From an uncultured Pelagibacteraceae bacterium (GTDB lineage Bacteria; Pseudomonadota; Alphaproteobacteria; Pelagibacterales; Pelagibacteraceae), in NCBI GenBank assembly GCA_902583455.1, contig CACHVY010000002.1:98276-162275 (forward strand): 64,000 nt of DNA, in the 5' to 3' direction. Numbering within the stretch: position 1 is the first letter of the stretch; each line of letters starts with the position of its first letter. The translations under genes were made by a program, and so were the position numbers. Below are positions 1 through 8,883 of the stretch, in pieces. The notes below the pieces were generated by a model. That model was not told the DNA's origin and did not search any database. It saw nothing but the letters and a program-made list of their open reading frames with translations.

Positions 1-92
1 CCTATATTAAGCCAAGTATGATTTTTTAAACTGTAATCAAATTTAATTTTACCTTTTATATTCTTTGAAAAGCTATCTAAATCTTTAATCAT
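1..92 (-). CDS. murB: MurB, UDP-N-acetylenolpyruvoylglucosamine reductase (5' end only)
   Basis: Only the first 30 codons lie in the window; the rest runs off the left edge. The translation contains NHTWLNIG, matching the conserved N-terminal HTW-x-x-[IV]GG signature of MurB, the FAD enzyme that reduces UDP-GlcNAc-enolpyruvate to UDP-MurNAc in the cytoplasm. Its ATG overlaps the murC stop by one base (TAATG), so the two are translationally coupled. murC-murB order is standard for alphaproteobacterial dcw clusters. ddl, ftsQ and ftsA would be expected further left but cannot be seen. Confidence 0.85.
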   Translation of the reverse strand, partial: MIKDLDSFSKNIKGKIKFDYSLKNHTWLNI

Positions 93-1492
93 TATGTTTT
101 CATTAAGCTTGGTAATTCTTTTATCCAACTTGATATAGATCCTGCTCCCATACCGATAGCTATATTTTCAGCGTTCAAGTATAGTTTTAAAAATTTTGCT
201 AATTCGTATTGATTATTTACAAAAAATACTTGAACCTTGGACTGTTTAGCTATTTGTTTTGCAAAACTATAATAATTAAGTTTCAACTTTATACTCTCAC
301 CAGCTTTATAAATAGGACATAATATTACAGAATTTGCTTTTTTAAATGATGAACAAAAGTCTTTTTTTAAATCATTTAATCTAGAGATTCTGTGAGGTTG
401 AAAAATACATACTATTTTTTTGTTTCTATAACTGTTGCTAACTCCATTTATCACTTCTTTAATTTCAGTTGGGTGGTGAGCATAATCATCATAAATATCT
501 GCACCATTATAGCTAAATATTCTATTAAACCTTCTTTCTACACCTTTAAAGTTTTTTAAACTTTCCCTCAAAATATTTGGTGAAATACCAATAAAATATG
601 ACACAGCTATTGCAGCTGTTGCGTTTTTTATATTGTGATTTCCTATTAGAGGAATTTCAAATTTCTTTAAAACTATTTTTTTTTTGTTAGGTAGTTGCAT
701 TTCTACATCAAAAAATGATTTATTTTTACAGAATAAAATATTTTTAATTTTGAAATTTGATTTACTGTTAATTCCATAAGTCAGAATATTTTTAATTTTG
801 ATAATTTTACAAATTTGTCTAATATTTTTGTCGTCTAAACAAACAAATGTCTTACCAAAAGATGGAACTTTGATCATAAATTTTATGAAATTTTTTTTTA
901 AATCATCTAAAGATTTGTAGTAATCCATATGCTCTCTATCAACATTTGTAACAACTGCATATGTTGAAGGGACTTTTACAAAACTTCCATCAGACTCGTC
1001 TGACTCTAATATGCACCACTCACTTTTTCCAAGTTTAGCTGAGTTTTCTAGAGAATTAATAACTCCGCCATTAATAATTGTTGGGTCTAATTTAGCTTTT
1101 GCAAAAATAGAGGCAATCAAAGATGTTGTTGTAGTTTTTCCATGAGATCCTGAAACTACTATATTTTTTTTTAGTGAAGTTATATGAGCTAACATATCTC
1201 CTCTTTTATATATTGGTAAATTTTTTTTTTTTGCTTCTTTTATTTCTATATTTTTTTCCTTTATTGCAGAAGAGATTACTAAAATTGTTGCTTTTTTAAT
1301 ATTTGATGCCGCGTGCCCTAAAAAAAATTTGATATGATTTTTTTTTAATCTTTCAATATTTTTGTTAAGACCTTTATCGCTTCCTTGAACTTTAAAGCCA
1401 AGGCCTTTCATAATTAAAGCCAAACCACTCATACCTATGCCACCTATTCCAACAAAATGAATTATTTCAGATTTACCTAAATTTATATTCAT
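92..1492 (-). CDS. murC: MurC, UDP-N-acetylmuramate--L-alanine ligase
   Basis: This cytoplasmic ATP-dependent ligase adds L-alanine to UDP-MurNAc, the first amino acid of the peptidoglycan stem. The N-terminal Rossmann-like motif GIGGIGMSG (about residues 15-23), the Mur-ligase P-loop GSHGKTT (115-121), a central ESDESDGSF segment and a DDYAHHPTEI block typical of MurC are all visible. At 466 residues it has the normal family length. The ATG is supported by a four-base ATGA overlap with the murG stop upstream, and the stop overlaps the murB start by one base. It is co-transcribed in the dcw operon. Confidence 0.97.
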   Translation of the reverse strand: MNINLGKSEIIHFVGIGGIGMSGLALIMKGLGFKVQGSDKGLNKNIERLKKNHIKFFLGHAASNIKKATILVISSAIKEKNIEIKEAKKKNLPIYKRGDMLAHITSLKKNIVVSGSHGKTTTTSLIASIFAKAKLDPTIINGGVINSLENSAKLGKSEWCILESDESDGSFVKVPSTYAVVTNVDREHMDYYKSLDDLKKNFIKFMIKVPSFGKTFVCLDDKNIRQICKIIKIKNILTYGINSKSNFKIKNILFCKNKSFFDVEMQLPNKKKIVLKKFEIPLIGNHNIKNATAAIAVSYFIGISPNILRESLKNFKGVERRFNRIFSYNGADIYDDYAHHPTEIKEVINGVSNSYRNKKIVCIFQPHRISRLNDLKKDFCSSFKKANSVILCPIYKAGESIKLKLNYYSFAKQIAKQSKVQVFFVNNQYELAKFLKLYLNAENIAIGMGAGSISSWIKELPSLMKT

Positions 1493-2556
1493 TTTAATAT
1501 AAGATTATTTAAACGATTAGAACTTTTGAGCCAATTATGTTTTTTTTTAAAATCACACATATTTTTTTTTTTTTGAAATATTAATTTTTTATTTTTAATC
1601 AAATTTATTATAAAATTATATAAAAAATTCTGCTTTATATCAGTTTCTCTTATTAACCACCCTAGATTTTTTTTTACATAATATTCTGCATTAAAAAATT
1701 GGTGATCATCTTTGGCAAAGGGGAAAGGTATAGCTAGAAATGGAGTTCCTAGAAATACTAATTCATTAATGGTCGATGCTCCGGATCTTGTTATTGCTAG
1801 ATCACTTTTTTTTATAATCTTATGCAGATCATTAGTATATGAAAAAACTTGGGAATTTATATTATTTGATAAATAGTATTTTTTTAGGTTTTTTAAATTT
1901 TTAAAACTGGTTTGATGATAAATTTTAATTTTAAATTTTCTAGATAATTTAATTAAATCATTACTAAATATATTATCAAATTTTTTTGCTCCTTGACTTC
2001 CTCCTATTATTAAAATTGAAAAAAACTTAGATTTCTTAGCAAGTTTTTTTTTAAATAAAAAAATATTTTTTCTAATTAATGGCTTTATTACCAAGTTTTT
2101 ATATTCCATTTTTTTTGGTAATTTTTTTATCTTTTTATTGTATGTGAATATTTTTTCACAATAATTTAATAAAAATAGATTTGATCTACCTAAAACTAAA
2201 TTCGGTTCAAATAAAAAAATCTTTAAATTTAAAATCTTGGCAGCTAAACAGATAGGTATAGACATGTAACCTCCGGTAGATATTACCAATTCGATTTTTT
2301 TTTTTTTTAAGAATGAATATGACTTTAATATAGAAAAGATAAATGTAATTAAAAATGGTATAAGACCTATTATATTATTATAAATTTTTGGTACATCTAT
2401 TAGTTTAATTTTATATTTTTTTTGGTTTAGATATTTTATACCTCTTTTATCGCATACAATAATAATGTCGTTTTTATCATTCAAATAATCATATAGAACT
2501 TGGGCAGGGATTACGTGGCCACCTGTGCCCCCAGTGCTTATTGTTATTTTTTTCAC
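1489..2556 (-). CDS. murG: MurG, lipid II-forming GlcNAc transferase
   Basis: MurG transfers GlcNAc from UDP-GlcNAc to lipid I on the inner face of the cytoplasmic membrane, giving lipid II. The GT-B (GT28) signatures are clear: GGTGGH at residues 9-14, the second glycine-rich motif GGSQGA (185-190), RSGASTINEL (257-266) and DDHQ (283-286). A hydrophobic patch near residues 62-80 fits membrane association. The 355-residue length is normal. It overlaps murC by 4 bp and lies 4 bp after ftsW. The gene contains two long T runs on the plus strand (13 and 14 bases) that encode lysine stretches and are possible slippage sites. Confidence 0.97.
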   Translation of the reverse strand: MKKITISTGGTGGHVIPAQVLYDYLNDKNDIIIVCDKRGIKYLNQKKYKIKLIDVPKIYNNIIGLIPFLITFIFSILKSYSFLKKKKIELVISTGGYMSIPICLAAKILNLKIFLFEPNLVLGRSNLFLLNYCEKIFTYNKKIKKLPKKMEYKNLVIKPLIRKNIFLFKKKLAKKSKFFSILIIGGSQGAKKFDNIFSNDLIKLSRKFKIKIYHQTSFKNLKNLKKYYLSNNINSQVFSYTNDLHKIIKKSDLAITRSGASTINELVFLGTPFLAIPFPFAKDDHQFFNAEYYVKKNLGWLIRETDIKQNFLYNFIINLIKNKKLIFQKKKNMCDFKKKHNWLKSSNRLNNLILK

Positions 2557-2560
2557 AAAT

Positions 2561-3679
2561 TTAAATCTTTCTCCTTGTAAAATTTAGTATTAAACCTGCA
2601 AGTATTGAAGAACTGAGTATAGAAGAACCCCCGTAACTTAAAAAAGGCAATGTCATGCCTGTTGTTGGAAGAAATCTAATATTTACACCAATATGAATTA
2701 ATACCTGAAATAAGATTAATAATATAGAACCAATTAAAATAAGTTTATTACTGTTATTTTTTTCAGATGGAATTTTTTTAAAGACCTTAAATATTAAGAG
2801 TAAAAAAATTAATAAAACTATTAAAATAAGCAAAACCCCAAATTCTTCAGAAATCACTGATATAACATAATCTGTATGAGCCTCAGGGACTAAAGTATTC
2901 AGCGTCCCTTCTCCAACTCCTTTTCCAAAGAAACCCCCATCAATAATTGCATCGGTAGCCTTCTGGGATTGATAATTCCCTTTTTGCTTAGTGTCAAAAA
3001 ATGCTGTTATCCTAAATTTTATATATGAAAATTTTGGTATATAAAAAATCAGGTACCCTAAAATAGATAATGAAAACAATATTAAAAAACTAAGTAGGTA
3101 TAAATTAATTCCAGACACAAATATAAGACTTAACCATACTAAGGAAATTAATAAAGTTTGCCCAATATCAGGTTGTAAAACTAACAACAATAAAATAGGT
3201 AAAATCAGTAATGTGCTTAAAAAAAATTTAAAGTAATTATTTGAAGTGAACTTTGATCCTATTATTAATGACAAAAGAATTACTAAGAAAGGTTTTAGAA
3301 ATTCTATTGGTTGAAATCTTGGTAAAGTTGGAAAATCTAGCCACCTTTTAGAACCTTTTATTTCAACTCCGAAAAATGGGATTAATATCAAAGAAATAAA
3401 AAATAAAATAAACATTAGAATTGATATTTTATAAATATCTTTTTCTTTCAGAGCTGAAAAAAAAATAATTAAACAAAAACCTAAAAAAATGTAAATTAGA
3501 TGTCTTATGAAGAAATAGTAATTATTTGTACCAAGTTTTGTAGAGGCTATAAGTGAAGTTGATACCAAGGAAAAGAACATACCTAGTATGATTAAAGACA
3601 AAAATAGAAAAAAAATTAATTTATCAAGGTTTTTCCACCAATCGTATATTAAGTTGTCATATAAATTTCTACTTTCCAT
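2561..3679 (-). CDS. ftsW: FtsW, SEDS-family septal peptidoglycan polymerase
   Basis: This multipass membrane protein of the SEDS family works with FtsI to polymerise septal glycan. The 372 residues contain about ten hydrophobic segments and the family signature near the C-terminus (FLPTTGMTLPFLSYGGSS region, about residues 337-354), plus a conserved QPD(I/L)G-type motif near residue 169. It could be confused with the paralogue RodA, but its position between murD and murG is diagnostic of FtsW. The start overlaps the end of murD by 11 bp. Confidence 0.95.
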   Translation of the reverse strand: MESRNLYDNLIYDWWKNLDKLIFFLFLSLIILGMFFSLVSTSLIASTKLGTNNYYFFIRHLIYIFLGFCLIIFFSALKEKDIYKISILMFILFFISLILIPFFGVEIKGSKRWLDFPTLPRFQPIEFLKPFLVILLSLIIGSKFTSNNYFKFFLSTLLILPILLLLVLQPDIGQTLLISLVWLSLIFVSGINLYLLSFLILFSLSILGYLIFYIPKFSYIKFRITAFFDTKQKGNYQSQKATDAIIDGGFFGKGVGEGTLNTLVPEAHTDYVISVISEEFGVLLILIVLLIFLLLIFKVFKKIPSEKNNSNKLILIGSILLILFQVLIHIGVNIRFLPTTGMTLPFLSYGGSSILSSSILAGLILNFTRRKI

Positions 3680-4964
3680 AAAAATTATATCTTTTTATTA
3701 ATGAGTTAAAATAATCTCCCCTATGTTCAAAATTTTTAAATTGATCAAAAGATGCGGCTGCTGGACTAAACAAAATTATTTTCTTATTTTTATCGTTTTT
3801 AATATCTTTTTGGATAGTTAAAATTGCATTTTTCAAATTTTTTAGATATTTAAAATTTATTTTTTTTTTAAATTTGTTAGCAAAATATTTTTTATTCAGC
3901 CCAATAATATAAGCTTTTATATTTTTAAAATATTTTCTTTTTAGCTTAAATTTGTCCCCTTTTTTATACATACCTCCTACAATCCAATATATATTTTTAT
4001 AAGTTGATAGAAGATTATTAGTTGATGAAAAACTTGTAGATTTTGAATCGTTTATTATTGTTAAATTTAACTTATCATAAATAATTTGTTTTCTAAATTT
4101 TAATCCTTTAAAAAGATTCAATGATTTAAATATATTATAATCTTGTATTTTAAAAATCTTTGAGATTTTATAAACAAAGTGAATATTTTTTAAATTATTT
4201 TTATCTAGTAAGTATTTATTATTAATTTTTTTTTTAAAAAAATCATAATTATTGTAAGCTATCTTAATTACATTGGATTTGATATTTTTTGTTGATATAT
4301 GTCTATTTATTATTGAACTGTCTTTCTCTATAAAAGATAATGTATTTTTTGGCTGATCGCATATCAGTTTAATTTTAGCTTCCGCATATTTATTAATATT
4401 GTTGTGTCTTTCTAAGTGATCTACATTTAAGTTTAAAATAGCTGCGTAATCGGTTTTAAAATATTTGTTATAAAATATTTGATAAGATGATGCTTCAATT
4501 ATGAAAATAGTATTTTTTTTAATTCTTTTTTCCTTTAAAGGAGGTTTTCCAATATTGCCAATTAATCTTACATCAAACTTTTTTGATTTAAAAATATTAT
4601 ATAGCATCTGACAAGTGGTTGATTTACCATTGGTTCCTGTAATAGTAATTTTAATATTCTTTGGGTAAATAATATAAAAAATATCTAGCTCAGTAATTAT
4701 TTTGTTCTTATTTTTTATAAGATATGATTTCAGTTTGCATTTTTGCATATCTATCCCTGGACTTATAACAATATAATCGAATTCCGATTTTGTAACGCTA
4801 TTTTTATTCAAAAAAAATTTTTCGTTTTTTTTATTTTTTAATAACCGATTATCATCATAAATATTAATTTTATTTTTATTGCGTAGATGTTTAAAACATG
4901 AATTGCCCGACAGACCTAATCCATATATTAATATTTTTTTGTTAAAAAAAATTCTAGTGAGCAT
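3669..4964 (-). CDS. murD: MurD, UDP-MurNAc-L-Ala--D-glutamate ligase
   Basis: MurD adds D-glutamate to UDP-MurNAc-L-Ala. The Mur-ligase P-loop TGTNGKST (about residues 109-116) and the N-terminal GLGLSGNS nucleotide-sugar motif are present. The reading frame is open 57 bp further upstream. I chose the ATG at 4964 because it forms the one-base TAATG overlap with mraY seen at other junctions of this operon and yields 431 residues, close to family length. The longer start would overlap mraY by 58 bp with no recognisable extra domain. Confidence 0.93.
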   Translation of the reverse strand: MLTRIFFNKKILIYGLGLSGNSCFKHLRNKNKINIYDDNRLLKNKKNEKFFLNKNSVTKSEFDYIVISPGIDMQKCKLKSYLIKNKNKIITELDIFYIIYPKNIKITITGTNGKSTTCQMLYNIFKSKKFDVRLIGNIGKPPLKEKRIKKNTIFIIEASSYQIFYNKYFKTDYAAILNLNVDHLERHNNINKYAEAKIKLICDQPKNTLSFIEKDSSIINRHISTKNIKSNVIKIAYNNYDFFKKKINNKYLLDKNNLKNIHFVYKISKIFKIQDYNIFKSLNLFKGLKFRKQIIYDKLNLTIINDSKSTSFSSTNNLLSTYKNIYWIVGGMYKKGDKFKLKRKYFKNIKAYIIGLNKKYFANKFKKKINFKYLKNLKNAILTIQKDIKNDKNKKIILFSPAAASFDQFKNFEHRGDYFNSLIKRYNFYGK

Positions 4965-6049
4965 TATCTCAATTTTAACGTGGCTAATCCAATCATTGCT
5001 AAAATTAAAGAAATAATCCAAAATCTAATTACCACCGTCGACTCCGGCCACCCTTTTTTTTCAAAATGGTGGTGAATTGGCGCCATCATAAATATTCTTT
5101 TTCCCGTTAATTTGTAAGAAATCACTTGAACAATTACAGATACTGCCTCCAAAACGAAAAGGCCACCTGTAATTGCTAAAACTATCTCATGTTTTGTGAC
5201 AACGCCCACAGCACCTAAAGAGCCCCCCAAAGCTAGAGAGCCAGTATCACCCATAAAAATTTTTGCTGGTGGTGCATTAAACCATAAAAATCCTATGGAC
5301 GCCCCGATAATTGCTCCACAAAAGATCGCTACTTCTCCTACACCCTCTATATAAGGTATTAAAAGATAATCAGCAAAAATAATATTGCCTGATACATAAC
5401 TTATAAAAGCAAAACATCCTGCAACTAAAATTATAGGGACAGTAGCTAATCCATCTAGTCCGTCTGTTAAATTAACTGCATTTGATGACCCAACAATAAC
5501 AAATAAATAAAAAGGTATAAAAAACCAACCAAGATTAATAATTAAATTTTTAAAAAATGGTAAGTAAAGATTATTAGTTAAATCAGAGTCTACAAATTTA
5601 TAAAGAATTATTAATGAAATTAAGCTAAGAATAATTTGGATTAATAATTTTAATTTTAAAGAAACACCAGTTGAATTGTTATTTTTAATTTTTTTATAAT
5701 CATCTAATGCGCCCAGAGCTCCAAATGAAAATGTTATAAAAATTAACAACCAATTATATGGATTATTAAGATCTGACCACAGAAAAACACTAGTAAATAG
5801 ACCAATCAAAATTAAAACGCCGCCCATTGTAGGTGTGCCTATTTTTTTAATTAAATGGTCTTCAGGACCATCTGGCCTTATTGGATTTGTGATTTTTTTT
5901 GTTGAAAAATAATTTATAAACCTATCACCAATTAAAAAAACTACTATCATGGCTGTTATTATGGATAAACCAGTTCTTACTGTAAGAAAATTAAAAAAAT
6001 TTAAGAATGAATAAGTATCTGAAAAATTAGTTAATAAATTGTATAACAT
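4964..6049 (-). CDS. mraY: MraY, phospho-MurNAc-pentapeptide translocase
   Basis: MraY transfers phospho-MurNAc-pentapeptide from UDP to undecaprenyl phosphate, making lipid I. This is a polytopic membrane protein of 361 residues. The conserved cytoplasmic motifs are seen: DDYKK (116-120), NLTDGLDGL (193-201), GDTGSLALGG (267-276) and the histidine-rich PIHHHFE (324-330). Both ends overlap neighbouring cistrons by one base (TAATG), showing tight translational coupling. Confidence 0.97.
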   Translation of the reverse strand: MLYNLLTNFSDTYSFLNFFNFLTVRTGLSIITAMIVVFLIGDRFINYFSTKKITNPIRPDGPEDHLIKKIGTPTMGGVLILIGLFTSVFLWSDLNNPYNWLLIFITFSFGALGALDDYKKIKNNNSTGVSLKLKLLIQIILSLISLIILYKFVDSDLTNNLYLPFFKNLIINLGWFFIPFYLFVIVGSSNAVNLTDGLDGLATVPIILVAGCFAFISYVSGNIIFADYLLIPYIEGVGEVAIFCGAIIGASIGFLWFNAPPAKIFMGDTGSLALGGSLGAVGVVTKHEIVLAITGGLFVLEAVSVIVQVISYKLTGKRIFMMAPIHHHFEKKGWPESTVVIRFWIISLILAMIGLATLKLR

Positions 6050-8871
6050 TACAAATTTTTAATTATTTTATTTAAACCAGTTGAGTTAGAACCTTTTACC
6101 ATCAAAAAACTGTTATTTGGTAAATCATTTTTTATCAATCTATATATATCTTTTTTATTTTTTAATATTCTTCCTCTAATTTGTGGTTTTAATTTGTTAA
6201 ATGTATGTTTAGTATAATTTCCATAAACGAAGGTCTTATCTACTTTCGACTTATTGATGTATTTTGCAATGTCAATATGTAGTTTTTTTGAGTATTTTCC
6301 AAGTTCAAGCATATTTCCTATTAATAGATATTTTTTGGCTTTATTGGTATAAATTTTATCATATCTTTCTAAAGCAAATTTTAGGGAAGAAGGGTTTGAA
6401 TTATAGCTTTCATCGATAATTTTTAACTTTTTTTTACCCTTGTTAAATTTAATTATTGATCCCCTGCTTTGTGGTATGCAAAAGCCTAAAAATAAATTCT
6501 GACTTAATTTATCAACACTGAAATAATTACTAATTATACATATTGTAGCTAAGATATTTTCAACATGATGGGTTAAATTATTAGATATTAAAAATGATTT
6601 TTTTACTCCCTTAATTTTTAAATTAATTAAATATTTTTTCTTATATTTTTTTTGGTTTAAAAAAACAATATCAGCACGTTGGTTATTTTTGCTATATGAT
6701 AAAATTTTTAGACCACGAATTTTAGATTTTTTTTCAAAATATTTATAATATTTGTCATCCATATTTAAAACCATGGTGCCATCAGTAGTAACATTGTTAA
6801 TTATCTCACCTTTTGCTCTTGCAATCTCATTTAAATTTTTAAAATTTTTAATATGAGCGTATGAAATATTTGTAATAAGACCTAAGTGGGGCATTATTAA
6901 TTTAGTGAGGTAGTTTATTTCGCCTTTCTTATCCATTCCAGTTTCCAATACTGCAAACTTTGCAGTCTCTGGTGTGTTAAAAATACTTAAAGGAACCCCA
7001 AATTTATTATTAAAAGATTTTTTTGAAAAATAAGTTTTCTCTAACTTTTTAAGACAAAAACCAGCTAATTCTTTTACAGAGGTTTTGCCTGATGATCCTG
7101 TAATAGCTATTGTATTAGTTTTTATAGTTTTTCTAATTATTGAGTTGATGTAATTAAGAAAGCTTAAAGGATTTTTGTTAAATTTTACTTTTGAATTTTT
7201 AAATTTCAGATTCGATATCGCTAAAGCTGCTCCATTAATTATTGCTTCATTTGCAAATTTATTTCCATCAAATTTTTTGCCTTTGGCACCAAAAAATATT
7301 GAATTTTTATTAATTTTTTTTGAATTTAATGACGCATAATTTAAAATTAATTGCTTATCAACGACATCATATCCGAAAGCCTCATTAACAATATTTGTTT
7401 TGATTGATTTTGATAGATTTTTATTTTTTTTATAAATAGCATCTATAATTTCTAATCTATCTGAAAAAAATTTTTTTTTTTTATACTCTTGATAGTTTTC
7501 ATGCCCTTTGCCAGCAACAATCAAAATATCTCCTGACTTTAATTCTTTGACAGCCATTTTTATTGCTTTTGCTCTTGATGGAATTTCAACAAATCTTTTA
7601 TTTTTGATACCTTTTTTAATTTGATTTCTTATAAATTTTGGATCTTCTAAACGAGGGTTATCGTCTGTTAAATAAATATTATCACAATACTTTTGTGCAA
7701 TATTTCCCATCATTGATCTTTTATTTTGATCCCTGTTGCCTCCGCAACCGAATACTAAGGAAATCTTACTTGAAGGGAAATCTTCCTTAACGTTTAATAA
7801 CACTGTTTTAAGAGCATGCGGAGTATGAGCGTAATCTAATATAACAGTGCCATTGTTTTTTAAATTACCAATTTTTTCAAGTCTTCCACTAATTGGTTTA
7901 ATTTTATTAATTGATTTTAAAATTTTGATTATTTTTAAACCTGAGAGATAGGCAGCAATAATCGCATAAATTAAATTATTAATTTGAATTTTTCCTATAA
8001 GTGATGTTTTAAAAGAATATTTTTTTTTACCAACTCTTATATCAATTTTTTTTTGATTGCCAATATTTGAAATATTTTTAATATTAATAAATGATTTTGA
8101 ATTTCCTAAAGTATATTTTTTGAAATTTCTTTTTTTTGAAATATGATTTAATATTTTTGATTCTTTTATATTTTCATCAAAAATTATGTTACCTCTAGGG
8201 TCTAGTAATTGATCAAAAAGAATTAGTTTTGAATTAAGATAATCTCTAAATGATTTATGGTAATCAAGATGATCTCTTGAAAAATTGGTAAATATAGCAG
8301 ATTTAAATTTTATATTTTCTAATCTAAACTGTTTTAATCCATGACTTGAAGCCTCTAATATTACGTTGTCGATTTTTAATTTTTTTAGTTTTTGTAATAC
8401 TTTATGGATACTTATAGGATCAAGTGAGGTATTGCTTGTATTTAAATTAAGATTTTTGGATAAAATACCAAGTGTTCCGATTGAAGCCACTTTTTTATTA
8501 TTTAACAATAAAATTTGCTGATAAAAATTTGCTACTGAAGTCTTTCCGTTAGTACCTGTAACCGCTAAAATATTTTTAGGTTTTAATTTATAATATTTGC
8601 TCGAAACTTCTGACAATAATTTTCTTGGATTAATGCTGTTAAGAAACAAAATTTTTTTTTCATTAAAACCCTCAAATTTAGAATTTGATATAATTACTCT
8701 AGCTCCATTATTTATTGCATCTTTAATATATTTTCTACCTTTAAAAAAATTTCCATCAATTGCAAAAAATATGTCATTTAATTTACAATCTTTGCTGTTA
8801 AAACGGATATTTTCAAAACTGATTTTTTTATATTCTTTTTTTAAATTTTTAAATATTTTGCCTAGTAACAT
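6049..8871 (-). CDS. murE-murF: MurE-MurF fusion (meso-DAP ligase + D-Ala-D-Ala ligase)
   Basis: A single 940-residue frame encodes two complete Mur ligases. Residues 1 to about 480 are MurE: P-loop TGTNGKT (105-111), the DNPR motif (404-407) that specifies meso-diaminopimelate, and GKGHE (454-458). A short lysine-rich linker (about 480-490) leads into MurF: P-loop TGSSGKT (591-597), GMDKKGEI and a C-terminal ESYNSNP-type motif. The fused protein would add mDAP and then D-Ala-D-Ala. No stop or frameshift interrupts the join, so this is a real fusion, not an assembly of adjacent ORFs. It sits between ftsI (12 bp away) and mraY (1-bp overlap). Confidence 0.95.
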   Translation of the reverse strand: MLLGKIFKNLKKEYKKISFENIRFNSKDCKLNDIFFAIDGNFFKGRKYIKDAINNGARVIISNSKFEGFNEKKILFLNSINPRKLLSEVSSKYYKLKPKNILAVTGTNGKTSVANFYQQILLLNNKKVASIGTLGILSKNLNLNTSNTSLDPISIHKVLQKLKKLKIDNVILEASSHGLKQFRLENIKFKSAIFTNFSRDHLDYHKSFRDYLNSKLILFDQLLDPRGNIIFDENIKESKILNHISKKRNFKKYTLGNSKSFINIKNISNIGNQKKIDIRVGKKKYSFKTSLIGKIQINNLIYAIIAAYLSGLKIIKILKSINKIKPISGRLEKIGNLKNNGTVILDYAHTPHALKTVLLNVKEDFPSSKISLVFGCGGNRDQNKRSMMGNIAQKYCDNIYLTDDNPRLEDPKFIRNQIKKGIKNKRFVEIPSRAKAIKMAVKELKSGDILIVAGKGHENYQEYKKKKFFSDRLEIIDAIYKKNKNLSKSIKTNIVNEAFGYDVVDKQLILNYASLNSKKINKNSIFFGAKGKKFDGNKFANEAIINGAALAISNLKFKNSKVKFNKNPLSFLNYINSIIRKTIKTNTIAITGSSGKTSVKELAGFCLKKLEKTYFSKKSFNNKFGVPLSIFNTPETAKFAVLETGMDKKGEINYLTKLIMPHLGLITNISYAHIKNFKNLNEIARAKGEIINNVTTDGTMVLNMDDKYYKYFEKKSKIRGLKILSYSKNNQRADIVFLNQKKYKKKYLINLKIKGVKKSFLISNNLTHHVENILATICIISNYFSVDKLSQNLFLGFCIPQSRGSIIKFNKGKKKLKIIDESYNSNPSSLKFALERYDKIYTNKAKKYLLIGNMLELGKYSKKLHIDIAKYINKSKVDKTFVYGNYTKHTFNKLKPQIRGRILKNKKDIYRLIKNDLPNNSFLMVKGSNSTGLNKIIKNL

Positions 8872-8883
8872 TAATTTAAACTC

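Noticed and set aside
4965..5021. Longer murD start at 5021
   Set aside because: It would overlap mraY by 58 bp; the ATG at 4964 forms the TAATG junction seen repeatedly in this operon.
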